Source: Limnomonas spitsbergensis
Taxonomy: Eukaryota > Chlorophyta > Chlorophyceae > Chlamydomonadales
DNA: 64,000 nucleotides
Direction: 5' to 3'
NCBI GenBank assembly: GCA_037349105.1
Contig: JAYJMM010000081.1
Span: 1-64,000 of the forward strand
In this document: positions 15,501 through 27,145 of the stretch, piece by piece
How positions within the stretch are numbered: the stretch's first letter is position 1
How the letters are laid out: every line of letters starts with the position of its first letter
Position numbers and translations under genes: made by a program
Notes under the pieces: generated by a model
What the model was told of the DNA's origin: nothing
Database searches by the model: none
The model's input: only the letters and a program-made list of their open reading frames with translations

Positions 15501-18500
15501 ATCGGCATCGGCATCGGCATCGGCATCGGCATCGGCATCGGCATCGGCATCGGCATCGGCATCGGCATCGGCATCGGCATCGGCATCGGCATCGGCATCG
15601 GCATCGGCATCGGCATCGGCATCGGCATCGGCATCGGCATCGGCATCGGCATCGGCATCGGCATCGGCATCGGCATCGGCATCGGCATCGGCATCGGCAT
15701 CGGCATCGGCATCGGCATCGGCATCGGCATCGGCATCGGCATCGGCATCGGCATCGGCATCGGCATCGGCATCGGCATCGGCATCGGCATCGGCATCGGC
15801 ATCGGCATCGGCATCGGCATCGGCATCGGCATCGGCATCGGCATCGGCATCGGCATCGGCATCGGCATCGGCATCGGCATCGGCATCGGCATCGGCATCG
15901 GCATCGGCATCGGCATCGGCATCGGCATCGGCATCGGCATCGGCATCGGCATCGGCATCGGCATCGGCATCGGCATCGGCATCGGCATCGGCATCGGCAT
16001 CGGCATCGGCATCGGCATCGGCATCGGCATCGGCATCGGCATCGGCATCGGCATCGGCATCGGCATCGGCATCGGCATCGGCATCGGCATCGGCATCGGC
16101 ATCGGCATCGGCATCGGCATCGGCATCGGCATCGGCATCGGCATCGGCATCGGCATCGGCATCGGCATCGGCATCGGCATCGGCATCGGCATCGGCATCG
16201 GCATCGGCATCGGCATCGGCATCGGCATCGGCATCGGCATCGGCATCGGCATCGGCATCGGCATCGGCATCGGCATCGGCATCGGCATCGGCATCGGCAT
16301 CGGCATCGGCATCGGCATCGGCATCGGCATCGGCATCGGCATCGGCATCGGCATCGGCATCGGCATCGGCATCGGCATCGGCATCGGCATCGGCATCGGC
16401 ATCGGCATCGGCATCGGCATCGGCATCGGCATCGGGGCATCGGCATCGGGGCATCGGCATCGGGGCATCGGCATCGGCATCGGCATCGGCATCGGCATCG
16501 GCATCGGCATCGGCATCGGCATCGGCATCGGCATCGGCATCGGCATCGGCATCGGCATCGGCATCGGCATCGGCATCGGCATCGGCATCGGTATCGGCAT
16601 CGGCATCGGCATCGGCATCGGCATCCGCATCCGCATCGGCATCAGCATCGGTATCGGTATCGGCATCGGCAACGGCATTGGCATCGGGGCATCGGCATCG
16701 GGGCATCGGCATCAGGGCTTCGGGGCATCGGGGCATCGGGGTATCGGAGCATCGGGGCATCAGGGCATCGGGGCATCGGGGCATCGGGGCATCGGGGCAT
16801 TGGGGCATCGGGGCATCGGGGCATCGGGGCATCGGGGCATCGGGGCATCGGGGCATCGGGGCATTGGGGCATCGGGGCATCGGGGCTTCGGGGCATCGGG
16901 GCATCGGGGCATCGGGGCATCGGGGCATCGGCATCGGGGCATTGGGGCATCGGGGCATTGGGGCATCGGGGCATCGGGGCATCGGCATCGGCATCGGCAT
17001 CGGCATCGGCTTCGGCTTCGGCATCGGCATCGGCAACAGCATCGGCATCGGCATCGGCATCGGCATCGGCTTGGGCATCAGCATCGGCATCAGCATCGGC
17101 ATCGGGGCATCGGGGCATCGGGGCATTGGGGCATCGGGGCATCGGGGCATCGGGGCATCGGGGCATCGGGGCATCGGGGCATCGGGGCATCGGCATCGGG
17201 GCATCGGCATCAGGGCATCGGCATCGGCATCGGCATCGGCATCGGGGCATCGGCATCGGCATCGGCATCGGCATCAGCATCGGCATCGGCATCGGCATCG
17301 GCATCGGCATCGGCATCGGCATCGGCATCGGCATCGGGGCATCAGCATCAGGGCATCGGCATCGGGGCATCGGCATCGGCATCGGCATCGGCATCGGCAT
17401 CGGCATCGGCATCGGCATCGGCATCGGCATCGGCATCGGCATCGGCATCGGCATCGGCATCGGCATCGGCATCGGCATCGGCATCGGCATCGGCATCGGC
17501 ATCGGCATCGGCATCAGCATCGGGGCATCGGCATCGGGGCATCGGCATCGGCATCGGCATCGGCATCGGCATCGGCATCGGCATCGGCATCGGCATCGGC
17601 ATCGGCATCGGCATCGGCATCGGCATCGGCATCGGCATCGGCATTGGCATCGGCATCGGCATCGGCATCGGAATCCGCATCCGCATCGGCATCGGCATTG
17701 GCATCAGCATCGGTATCGGCATCGGCATCGGCAACGGCATTGGCATCGGGTCATCGGCATCGGGGCATCGGCATCTGGGCTTCGGGGCATCGGGGCATCG
17801 GGGTATCGGAGCATCGGGGCATCAGGGCATCGGGGCATCGGGGCATCGGGGCATCGGGGCATTGGGGCATCGGGGCATCGGGGCATCGGGGCATCGGGGC
17901 ATCGGGGCATCGGGGCATCGGGGCATTGGGGCATCGGGGCATCGGGGCTTCGGGGCATCGGGGCATCGGGGCATCGGGGCATCGGGGCATCGGGGCATCG
18001 GCATCGGGGCATCGGGGCATCGGGGCATTGGGGCATCGGGGCATCGGGGCATCGGCATCGGCATCGGCATCGGCATCGGCTTCGGCTTCGGCATCGGCAT
18101 CGGCAACAGCATCGGCATCGACATCGGCATCGGCATCGGCTTGGGCATCAGCATCGGCATCAGCATCGGCATCGGGGCATCGGGGCATCGGGGCATCGGG
18201 GCATCGGGGCATCGGGGCATTGGGGCATCGGAGCATCGGGGCATCGGGGCATCGGGGCATCGGGGCATCGGGGCATCGGCATCGGGGCATCGGCATCAGG
18301 GCATCGGCATCGGCATCGGCATCGGCATCGGCATCGGCATCGGCATCGGCATCGGCATCGGCATCGGCATCGGCATCGGCATCGGCATCGGCATCGGCAT
18401 CGGCATCGGCATCGGCATCGGCATCGGCATCGGCATCGGCATCGGCATCGGCATCGGCATCGGCATCGGCATCGGCATCGGCATCGGCATCGGCATCGGC

Positions 18501-20630
18501 ATCGGCATCGGCATCGGCATCGGCATCGGCATCGGCATCGGCATCGGCATCGGCATCGGCATCGGCATCGGCATCGGCATCGGCATCGGCATCGGCATCG
18601 GCATCGGCATCGGCATCGGCATCGGCATCCGCATCGGCATCGGCATCGGCATCAGCATCGGCATCGGCATCGGCATCGGCATCGGCATCGGCATCGGCAT
18701 CGGCATCGGCATTGGCATCGGCTTCGGCTTCGGCATCGGCATCGGCATCGGCATCGGCATCGGCATCGGCATCGGCATCGGCATTGGCATCGGCATCGGC
18801 ATCGGCATCGGCATCCGCATCCGCATCGGCATTGGCATTGGCATCAGCATCGGTATCGGCATCGGCATCGGCAACGGCATTGGCATCGGGGCATCGGCAT
18901 CGGGGCATCGGCATCAGGGCTTCGGGGCATCGGGGCATCGGGGTATCGGAGCATCGGGGCATTGGGGCATCGGGGCATCGGGGCATCGGCATCGGCATCG
19001 GCATCGGCATCGGCTTCGGCTTCGGCATCGGCATCGGCAACAGCATCGGCATCGGCATCGGCATCGGCATCGGCTTGGGCATCAGCATCGGCATCAGCAT
19101 CGGCATCGGGGCATCGGGGCATCGGGGCATCGGGGCATCGGGGCATCGGGGCATCGGGGCATTGGGGCATCGGGGCATCGGGGCATCGGGGCATCGGGGC
19201 ATCGGGGCATCGGGGCATCGGGGCATCGGCATCGGGGCATCGGCATCAGGGCATCGGCATCGGCATCGGCATCGGCATCGGGGCATCGGCATCGGCATCG
19301 GCATCGGCATCAGCATCGGCATCGGCATCGGCATCGGCATCGGCATCGGCATCGGCATCGGCATCGGCATCGGGGCATCAGCATCAGGGCATCGGCATCG
19401 GGGCATCGGCATCGGCATCGGCATCGGCATCGGCATCGGCATCGGCATCGGCATCGGCATCGGCATCGGCATCGGCATCGGCATCGGCATCGGCATCGGC
19501 ATCGGCATCGGCATCGGCATCGGCATCGGCATCGGCATCGGCATCGGCATCGGCATCGGCATCGGCATCGGCATCGGCATCGGCATCGGCATCGGCATCG
19601 GCATCAGCATCGGCATCGGCATCGGCATCGGCATCGGCATCGGCATCAGCATCAGGGCATCGGCATCGGGGCATCGGCATCGGGGCATCGGCATCGGCAT
19701 CGGCATCGGCATCGGCATCGGCATCGGCATCGGCATCGGCATCGGCATCGGCATCGGCATCGGCATCGGCATCGGCATCGGCATCGGCATCGGCATCGGC
19801 ATCGGCATCGGCATCGGCATCGGCATCGGCATCGGCATCGGCATCGGCATCGGCATCGGCATCGGCATCGGCATCGGCATCGGCATCGGCATCGGCATCG
19901 GCATCGGCATCGGCATCGGCATCGGCATCGGTATCGGCATCGGCATCGGCATTGGCATCGGCATCGGCATCGGCATCGGAATCCGCATCCGCATCGGCAT
20001 CGGCATTGGCATCAGCATCGGTATCGGCATCGGCATCGGCAACGGCATTGGCATCGGGGCATCGGCATCGGGGCATCGGCATCAGGGCTTCGGGGCATCG
20101 GGGCATCGGGGTATCGGAGCATCGGGGCATCAGGGCATCGGGGCATCGGGGCATCGGGGCATCGGGGCATTGGGGCATCGGGGCATCGGGGCATCGGGGC
20201 ATCGGGGCATCGGGGCATCGGGGCATCGGGGCATTGGGGCATCGGGGCATCGGGGCTTCGGGGCATCGGGGCATCGGGGCATCGGGGCATCGGGGCATCG
20301 GGGCATCGGCATCGGGGCATCGGGGCATCGGGGCATTGGGGCATCGGGGCATCGGGGCATCGGCATCGGCATCGGCATCGGCATCGGCATCGGCTTCGGC
20401 TTCGGCATCGGCATCGGCAACAGCATCGGCATCGACATCGGCATCGGCATCGGCTTGGGCATCAGCATCGGCATCAGCATCGGCATCGGGGCATCGGGGC
20501 ATCGGGGCATCGGGGCATCGGGGCATCGGGGCATTGGGGCATCGGGGCATCGGGGCATCGGGGCATCGGGGCATCGGGGCATCGGGGCATCGGGGCATCG
20601 GCATCGGGGCATCGGCATCAGGGCATCGGC
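12591..20630. repeat. Higher-order satellite domain: hexamer runs alternating with five variant blocks
   Basis: The hexamer array continues but is punctuated by blocks in which CATCGG is mixed with CATCGGGG octamers and with marked variants (CATCCG, CATCAG, TATCGG, CAACGG, CATTGG, CTTCGG). Blocks lie at about 12747-13350, 16622-17218, 17670-18303, 18811-19255 and 19978-20628. They share the same order of variants, so they are copies of one ancestral unit separated by hexamer runs of very different length (about 3.3 kb, then 0.4-0.7 kb). Blocks 1 and 2 form one subtype (TATCGG doublet) and blocks 3-5 another. Block 4 lacks about 200 bp of internal octamers. Confidence 0.9.
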
Positions 20631-21174
20631 ATCGGCATCGGCATCGGCATCGGGGCATCAGCATCGGCATCGGCATCGGCATCGGCATCGGCATCGGCAT
20701 CGGCATCGGCATCGGCATCGGCATCGGCATCGGCATCGGCATCGGCATCGGCATCGGCATCGGCATCGGCATCGGCATCGGCATCGGCATCGGCATCGGC
20801 ATCGGCATCGGCATCGGCATCGGCATCGGCATCGGCATCGGCATCGGCATCGGCATCGGCATCGGCATCGGCATCGGCATCGGCATCGGCATCGGCATCG
20901 GCATCGGCATCGGCATCGGCATCGGCATCGGCATCGGCATCGGCATCGGCATCGGCATCGGCATCGGCATCGGCATCGGCATCGGCATCGGCATCGGCAT
21001 CGGCATCGGCATCGGCATCGGCATCGGCATCGGCATCGGCATCGGCATCGGCATCGGCATCGGCATCGGCATCGGCATCGGCATCGGCATCGGCATCCGC
21101 ATCGGCATCGGCATCAGCATCGGCATCAGCATCGGCATCGGCATCGGCATCAGCATCGGCATCGGCATCGGGGC
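20631..21174. repeat. CATCGG hexamer run
   Basis: Near-pure hexamer after the last variant block. From about 21096 it carries CATCCG and CATCAG variants as it passes into the octamer tract. Confidence 0.9.
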
Positions 21175-21535
21175 ATCGGCATCGGGGCATCGGCATCGGG
21201 GCATCGGGGCATCGGGGCATCGGGGCATCGGGGCATCGGGGCATCGGGGCATCGGGGCATCGGGGCATCGGGGCATCGGGGCATCGGGGCATCGGGGCAT
21301 CGGGGCATCGGGGCATCGGGGCATCGGGGCATCGGGGCATCGGGGCATCGGGGCATCGGGGCATCGGGGCATCGGGGCATCGGGGCATCGGGGCATCGGG
21401 GCATCGGGGCATCGGGGCATCGGGGCATCGGGGCATCGGGGCATCGGGGCATCGGGGCATCGGGGCATCGGGGCATCGGGGCATCGGGGCATCGGGGCAT
21501 CGGGGCATCGGGGCATCGGGGCATCGGGGCATCGG
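21175..21535. repeat. CATCGGGG octamer tract
   Basis: About 43 near-perfect tandem copies of CATCGGGG. The plus strand therefore has four-G runs every eight bases with CATC loops, a pattern that meets the usual definition of a G-quadruplex-forming sequence many times over. It is followed by a short hexamer tail that ends the array at about 21608. Confidence 0.93.
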
Positions 21536-21608
21536 CATCGGCATCGGCATCAGCATCGGCATCGGCATCGGCATCGGCATCGGCATCGGCATCGGCATCG
21601 GCATCGGC
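21536..21608. repeat. Terminal hexamer tail of the satellite
   Basis: A last dozen CATCGG units, one of them CATCAG, before the sequence turns abruptly into non-repetitive DNA at about 21609. This is the right boundary of the large satellite. Confidence 0.9.
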
Positions 21609-22079
21609 ACAACAAAGAGGCATTGGCGTCGACCTGAGACGACAATAAACATTGGACATTCATCACACGGGTGAGCTTGATACAGAGCTTGATATTGGTA
21701 GATGAGCAAGGTTTCCCACGGCCATCACTCAGATGCTCACGACCCTGTTTGCCCTAGGATAAACACGACAGGTACGCATCCATGAACAGGACATTAATGG
21801 CCTGCCAAGCTTCATGTTGGAGGCGAGGCTGGAGGAGAGATCACCTGACGCCTACAAATCTTGAGTTTGAACCAGCGACAAAATAAGCAGTGCTTTGGGC
21901 TGCTATACAGCATGGTCCACAAGTGAATAGTGATTAGGTGAATCACCAATTGAACACAACTATCTATTGGCATTGGAAAGCACCTGAAAATACTGACGTT
22001 TCGTGGTTGCACATCCCAAGCTATATTAGTTCCAGCATGCCGCATGACCATAGATCCTGCGCTACAACTTTCTTGGGTT
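21609..22079. other. Unique spacer between two satellite arrays
   Basis: About 470 bp of non-repetitive, fairly AT-balanced sequence. I recognise no gene, RNA or transposon motif in it. It separates the main hexamer array from the octamer island. Confidence 0.6.
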
Positions 22080-23110
22080 GTATCGGGGCATCGGGGCGAC
22101 GGGGCATCTGGGCATCTGGGCATCTGGGCATCTGGGTATCTGGGAATCTTAGCATCTGGGCATCTGGGCATCTGGGCATCTGGGCATCGGGGTATCAGGG
22201 CATGGGGGCATGGGGGCATGGGGGCATCAGGGCATCGGGGCATCAAGGAATCTGGCCATCTGGGCATCTGGGCATCTGGGCATCTGGGCATCTGGGCATC
22301 TCGGCATCTGGGCATGGAAGCATGGGAGCATCGGGGCATCGAGGCACCAAGGCATCGGGGCATCGGGGCATCGGGGCATCGGGGCATCGGGGTATCGGGG
22401 CATCGGGGCATCGGGGCATCGGGGCATCGGGGCATCGGGGCATCGGGGCATCGGGGCATCGGGGCATCTGGGCATCTGGGCATCTGGGCATCGGGGCATC
22501 GGGGCATCGGGGCATCGGGGGATCGGGGCATCTGGGCATGGGGGCGTCGTGGCATCGTGGCATCGGGGCATCAAGGCATCTGGGCATCTGGGCATCTGGG
22601 CATCTGGGCATCTGGGCATCTGGGCATCGGGGCATCGGGGCATCGGGGCATCGGGGCATCTGGGCATCTGGGCATCTGGGCATCTGGGCATCTGGGCATC
22701 TGGGCATCTGGGCATCTGGGCAGCTAGGCAGCTGGGCATGGGGGCATGGGGGTATCGGGGCATCTAGGCATCAAGGCATCGGGGCATCGTTGCATCGGGG
22801 CATCTGGGCATCTGGGCATCGTTGCATCGGGGCATCTGGGCATCTGGGCATCTGAGCATCTGGGCATCTGGGCATCTGGGCATCTGGGCATCTGGGCATC
22901 TGGGCATCTGGGGATCTGGGCATCTGGGCATCTGGGCATCTGGGCGTCGGGGCATCGGGGCATCGGGGCATTGGGGCATCGGGGCATCGGGGCATCGGGG
23001 CATCGGGGCATCGGGGCATCGGGGCATCTGGACATCTGGGCATCTGGTCATCTGGTCATCTGGGCATCGGGGTTGTGGGGCATCGGGGCAACGGGGCATC
23101 GGGGCATGGG
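22080..23110. repeat. Octamer island mixing CATCGGGG and CATCTGGG
   Basis: About 125 octamer units in alternating runs of CATCGGGG and CATCTGGG, with scattered variants such as CATGGGGG, CATCAGGG and CAGCTGGG. It is clearly related to the octamers of the main array, but the CATCTGGG form is private to this island. Runs of one form alternate with runs of the other, as unequal exchange or local gene conversion would give. Open frames of 90-300 codons here on both strands are repeat artefacts. Confidence 0.93.
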
Positions 23111-23530
23111 GGCAACGTGACCCTTACCATTGTCAACGAAGTAATCGGCCACCGCCAGGTGTTGAGGGATTACAGCTGCATGCATGAAGACGATAATGGG
23201 TTACGAAGTTTAGGCCACTGAGCCAGTTTCACAGTTAACTATTATATAGGGTATTGCACGGATACTTGACGTGGACAAACCCTAGTGATGGGTAACTACT
23301 AACGTACAAATCTGGTGTGTCAAGCGCGTGTGCAAAACCCATGACGACTAACTTCCGATACACAAGTGCATTGTCTGGCCTCCCTCGCTCAACATAATGA
23401 CAAAGACATATAGTGTTCTCTGCATTTGGCTGGGTCGCTTGCGAAGTGCGCGTCGCTCCGCCACTGTCGGGATCTAGATTACACTAATAGTGTAATGTAG
23501 ATACAGCGTAACGATCGGTATGGCTAACGC
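23111..23530. other. Unique AT-richer stretch, nothing recognised
   Basis: Non-repetitive sequence between the octamer island and the transposase-like relic. It contains AT-rich patches (for example near 23235-23250) but no open frame or RNA signature that I recognise. It might include the end of the transposon; no terminal inverted repeat was identified. Confidence 0.4.
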
Positions 23531-23589
23531 TTATAACTGGCTATAGACTAAGATAACAACACGCGGCAAGACCGCAACAGGGGCAAGTA

Positions 23590-24390
23590 AAGAACGAAGT
23601 GCCGGTAGTAAGGACAAAGTTTCAACGGGGGCAAGAGGGGAAGCACAGCGATCCCCCCTTACCATGCCCCCTTCGCAGAGTGTAAGAGGAGAGATCCCCC
23701 TGGCTTGAGGAACGGTACCGGTATGATTGGTCAAGTGTGACAGTGAAAGTCGACGTACCTTTTGCTGAAATGAGAAACTTAAGCACACATCGTCGAACAT
23801 CGGATCGTTAGCGGGCAGCACGGTCTTCACCGAGGCTTCTAAAGTGAGGGTTCAGTGGAGTCTCATACTTCTATGGCAGGATCTTGACGTTGCGATGTTC
23901 ATTACGAACGTCGTCAGTTGGCGTCAGGAGCCCAAGTGCCTCGCCGTAAAAATAGTATTTTCAGGGGTTGGCGGGTGAAGGTATAGCGCTTTGCCTGGGG
24001 AACGACTGCGTCCCCGAGGCAGACATCTGGCCCGTCTTGGAGGGACACGTGGCATTCCACATTTTGTGCCAGCCGAACTTTCCATTCTTCTTGATGACCG
24101 TTCCGTCTTTGTGTGTCTTGCCTACGTTCTGTGACTCGTTGAGAAAGAACGAGCTCATGTAGCACAGGAGCTTTCCGAGTTTGGATACCAACGGACACAT
24201 GGGTCTTAACCGCAGATAACGGTTTTCCTCACCCGGGTTATCCCTCAGCTCGCGAAGCAGGTGTCGTCGCATTATGTAAGCATACATCCAAGAGTCTTTT
24301 ATTACAGGGCCAGGCACAGCGAATCGGACCGAGGTGCTGGGTAATCTGATTAACAGGAGTCGCGGGTGAATCACCCCCCTCAACAGCCGC
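23590..24390 (-). pseudogene. Decayed piggyBac-like transposase fragment
   Basis: Two minus-strand open segments in different frames (within 23961-24728 and 23531-23830) read like successive parts of a piggyBac/PGBD transposase. In order they show an R-LPS segment, a GPVI..SWM..IMRRHL segment like the family's G-P-I ... M-x-x-x-RF helix, then R-D-N-P, then L-R-P-M, then an L-N-E-S position where the family usually has L-S-x-D-E, then KNGKFGWHKMW and SKTG (family K-P-x-K-x-G-x-K-x-W ... S-K-T-G-Y). In the next segment G-T-V...R-G-I-S-P...RGD resembles the family's G-T-V-R-x-N-R-K-G-x-P...R-G-E. The first catalytic Asp appears replaced by Asn and at least one frameshift separates the parts, so it is a relic if the assignment is right. 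The alignment was made by eye. Confidence 0.45.
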
Positions 24391-25060
24391 ACCGGTCGGA
24401 ATCGACAGGCCGCGAATCTAGATCTGCATTGGATACGATAAGACAATGCTGCTTGTCGGGTATCCTTGCCTGGCAGCTCGCCACGCAGGGAGCAACCACT
24501 GTCAGGTTCAACATCAACTGACATCCCATATCCAATGCCGAACCGACACGCGATGTCGTCCCGGACGCCAGGTGCTATATGTGACCCTGCACCATGCACC
24601 TTGAGCCAAACACCCACATCCATGCAAGCTGGGCCATGTGCCGTGACTTGCACCAGGCTTGCACTGTGCGCTTGTGCATCGCTTGCACCAGGCTGGCAAT
24701 GTGGGAGATGCATCCCATTTACATGCATGGATCTTGTACAAGGACCTGCTGCCTGGCTTTCACCTGGACAGGTGGACTATATATAGATATGCAGACTGTA
24801 CAAGTCATATTCATGCCCTTATAAATTATAATCCCAGACTGGAAGCTTGCACACACATACCATGCGCAGCCATGCAACCTGAACCCTACACCCTGGTGGC
24901 ACGATATGGTAAGTCAGCATATCATTTTCATATCGATGGAAGGTTGCATACACATACCATGCGCAGCCATGCAAGCTGAACCCTACACCCTGGTGGCTGG
25001 TGCATATTGCCCAACAGGGGGCATGTCTCGGCCGCTTGCACGTGTGTCAAGTAACCGCAA
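24391..25060. other. Unique region with a 48-bp direct duplication
   Basis: No gene recognised. A segment of about 48 bp starting near 24850 (CACATACCATGCGCAGCC...) is repeated almost exactly near 24949, in front of the first candidate exon of the downstream gene. If that gene has a start codon and chloroplast transit peptide exon, it may lie here, but I cannot place it. Confidence 0.4.
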
Positions 25061-25066
25061 GCTCAG

Positions 25067-25249
25067 CCAGTGGTCGTAAAGGAGTGGTCATAACAGGTGA
25101 TGTACATCTGGGGGGGGCTGGTGCTGTCTGGTACATAGGGGTAGGGGGTCTGGTCCTGCAAGCTGCTTCAGCTACATACAAGTCATGTATATCTGGGGGG
25201 GGCTGGTGCTGTCTGGTACATCTGAGCCCTAAAGGAGTGGTCATAACAG
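25067..25249 (+). CDS. Candidate upstream exon of the NYC1/NOL-like gene, in two copies
   Basis: Two copies of one coding edge occur 153 bp apart. Each reads K-G-V-V-I-T followed by the first base of a Gly codon and a donor: one ends at 25096 (then GTGATG), the other at 25249 (then GTGAGA). The phase (one base left over) fits the next exon at 27146, which supplies GT to make the Gly of the T-G-G-S-K-G-L-G dinucleotide-binding loop. Either copy could be the real exon: likely spans are 25067-25096 or about 25227-25249, using the AG before each. Which one is used cannot be told here. Confidence 0.45.
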
Positions 25250-25299
25250 GTGAGATCTACATCCAGATCCAGGGCTGAGGATGCGCCCTCTAGTAAATA

Positions 25300-26125
25300 G
25301 TGTTGATGGATGTAGACTATAGGGGTCATAGCTACAGGCGGTCTGAGACTTCTTGGTTTTCGAAGGTGTTTGACCTGTGCCCCAGCCGTCGCTCCTCGAA
25401 AGCCACTCGTTAGAGAATCCTCTGCCGTTCTCTGGCAGTGTTGTGTCACGTGCGCATCGGTGGCCATTGAAGGGGAAATCCCCAAAGCCACTGTGGTCCC
25501 AGGTCCCAGGTCTTCTAGTCCCAAAGCCATCATGGTCCCAGGTCCCAAACCCAGTCCCAGGTCCCAGGTCTTCTAGCCCTGAAGCCACCATGGTCCCCGG
25601 TCCTAAGGTCCAGAGACCACCTGGATCCAGTGGGCCACCACGGGGCCAATGACAACCATTACTTGTCATAGAGCACACGAGACGCCTTCAGCTGGCCGCT
25701 GGTAAGCTTAGTCCCCATCAACCTAGTGGCTAAGCAGCCCCAGCAGCTGATGGGGACCAAACCTTGAACGAGCTTTGGTCCACAGCTCAGGCTGCATGCA
25801 CCTTGGTGCTTTAACTAGATCTCTGAATAGACATTGTCAAGACAGGGAAAGCAGGGGTCAGACTGAGCATAAATTGGTTCACCAAGTTCTTATTCGAAAA
25901 ACAAGGGCTTTATTAAAAGTTGCAATTTGCGCCATGCCCCTCAAGCCATAAGAAAGAAAGAAAACTACGCCCCTTGGGGGCGAGAGAGTTAAGGAAACAG
26001 CGCAGCCTGGGCCGAAGCCACATCCGCGCCGTTACCGTGATGCTCAAGCCGTACCGGTATGTCGCGATGTACGCATGTAACTGAATCAAACCTCAATAAC
26101 ACTCTACTAGACATCGATGGAGAGG
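25300..26125. other. Intron sequence with short local repeats
   Basis: Probable intron between the candidate upstream exon and the exon at 27146. It holds a local repeat at 25490-25615 built on GGTCCCAGGTCCCAGG and CCAAAGCCA(C/T)CATGGTCC units. The rest is non-repetitive with no recognised feature. Confidence 0.4.
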
Positions 26126-26129
26126 TGGG

Positions 26130-26460
26130 ACCTCAATATGCTTGCCTGGAGCTCCAGGAGCGGCTTGGGTACGAACGTGTTGCACATGGGGGAGGGGAGG
26201 GGGGACCTAACCTGCTGGGCTGACTGCCCCGATCCCATTTACTAGTATGTGAAACACCCTTAACAAAATAGTGCTTGCCTGCTAAACTGGCTACCCCGAC
26301 CCCACTAACTGGTAGCTGCAACATATAACTATAGAAGCACCCTGGAAAAATCAGTGCTTGCCTGCTGGGCTGGCCTTGACCCCGCTTACAAGTAGCTGAA
26401 ACACAGAAGCTCCCTGGACAAATGAGTGCTGGCCTGCTCGAATGGCTGTCCCAACTAAAC
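26130..26460. repeat. Decayed tandem repeat, about 100-bp unit
   Basis: Three to four diverged copies of a unit containing GTGCTTGCCTGCTGGGCTGG, a Pro-rich C stretch and a TAGCTGAAACA-like end. Copies start near 26135, 26270, 26355 and 26425. It lies inside the presumed first visible intron of the NYC1/NOL-like gene. Confidence 0.6.
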
Positions 26461-26499
26461 TTTTATTTCTCTGCCGCCTTCTCGGCTTTGCAAGGGGAG

Positions 26500-27145
26500 G
26501 AGTGTGCTCGGAGGGTACACTCACGTAGGCGTATGCCCTCTGGCTGAGGTACCGTTCATGCAGGCATGTTCACCCCTTGGCTAAAATTGCACGCCCTCAA
26601 AGGTCAAATATGCGCATGTAGGCATGCCCTTAGGTTTGAGTCATGCTTTTGTAGACACAACCTCTAGACTGAAGTTTCCCTTCTGCAAGCTGTCCCCCTC
26701 AGGTGGCAGTATGGGAATGGGCTTTTCCACATCATAAATGTGTAGCTTACCCTTTGCCTGGACTTGTGTGCATGCATTCATTCTCAAGGTGCGTTCATGC
26801 ATACTCCCTCACCCTGAGGTGGCTGTAAGGGATGTGGGATTTGCCATTTCTTCCATGCTTGTCCTCTATCTGCGGCTGCGGCGCGGGCGAGGCCTCGGCC
26901 CATGCCGCACTGTTTCCTTAACCCTCACGTCCCTGCGGGGCGTAGTTTTCTTTATTTATTCTATCTGGCTGAACTTGGGCACATACTTTCAGTCTGAATT
27001 CAAGCTTGTGCATACTCTCTCACCCTAATCAAATGACAGTAAGGGATTGCCGGATTGGGCTTTGCCACTGTTTCCATACCCACCCTCTGACTCAATTGTG
27101 CGCATGATATCAGTCTGAAGTTGCGCTCTTGGGTACTCCCCTCAG
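26500..27145 (+). repeat. Decayed tandem copies of the 5' edge of the exon at 27146
   Basis: Repeats of roughly 110-130 bp carry GCATGC/TGAAGTT-type motifs followed by diverged copies of the splice acceptor and first bases of the next exon (CTCAGGTGGCAGTAAGGGATT). Decayed versions lie at about 26698-26727, 26815-26850 and 27030-27070; the intact one begins at 27141. This is intron growth by duplication across the acceptor. Confidence 0.65.

Noticed and set aside
29..21709. Giant open frames (up to 7084 codons) on both strands over the hexamer array
   Set aside because: The repeat unit contains no stop codon in any frame, and the translations are pure dipeptide or octapeptide repeats. There is no start context, codon bias or splice structure.
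21812..23187. Open frames of 90-305 codons over the octamer island
   Set aside because: Translation of CATCGGGG/CATCTGGG repeats only; all frames are open equally.
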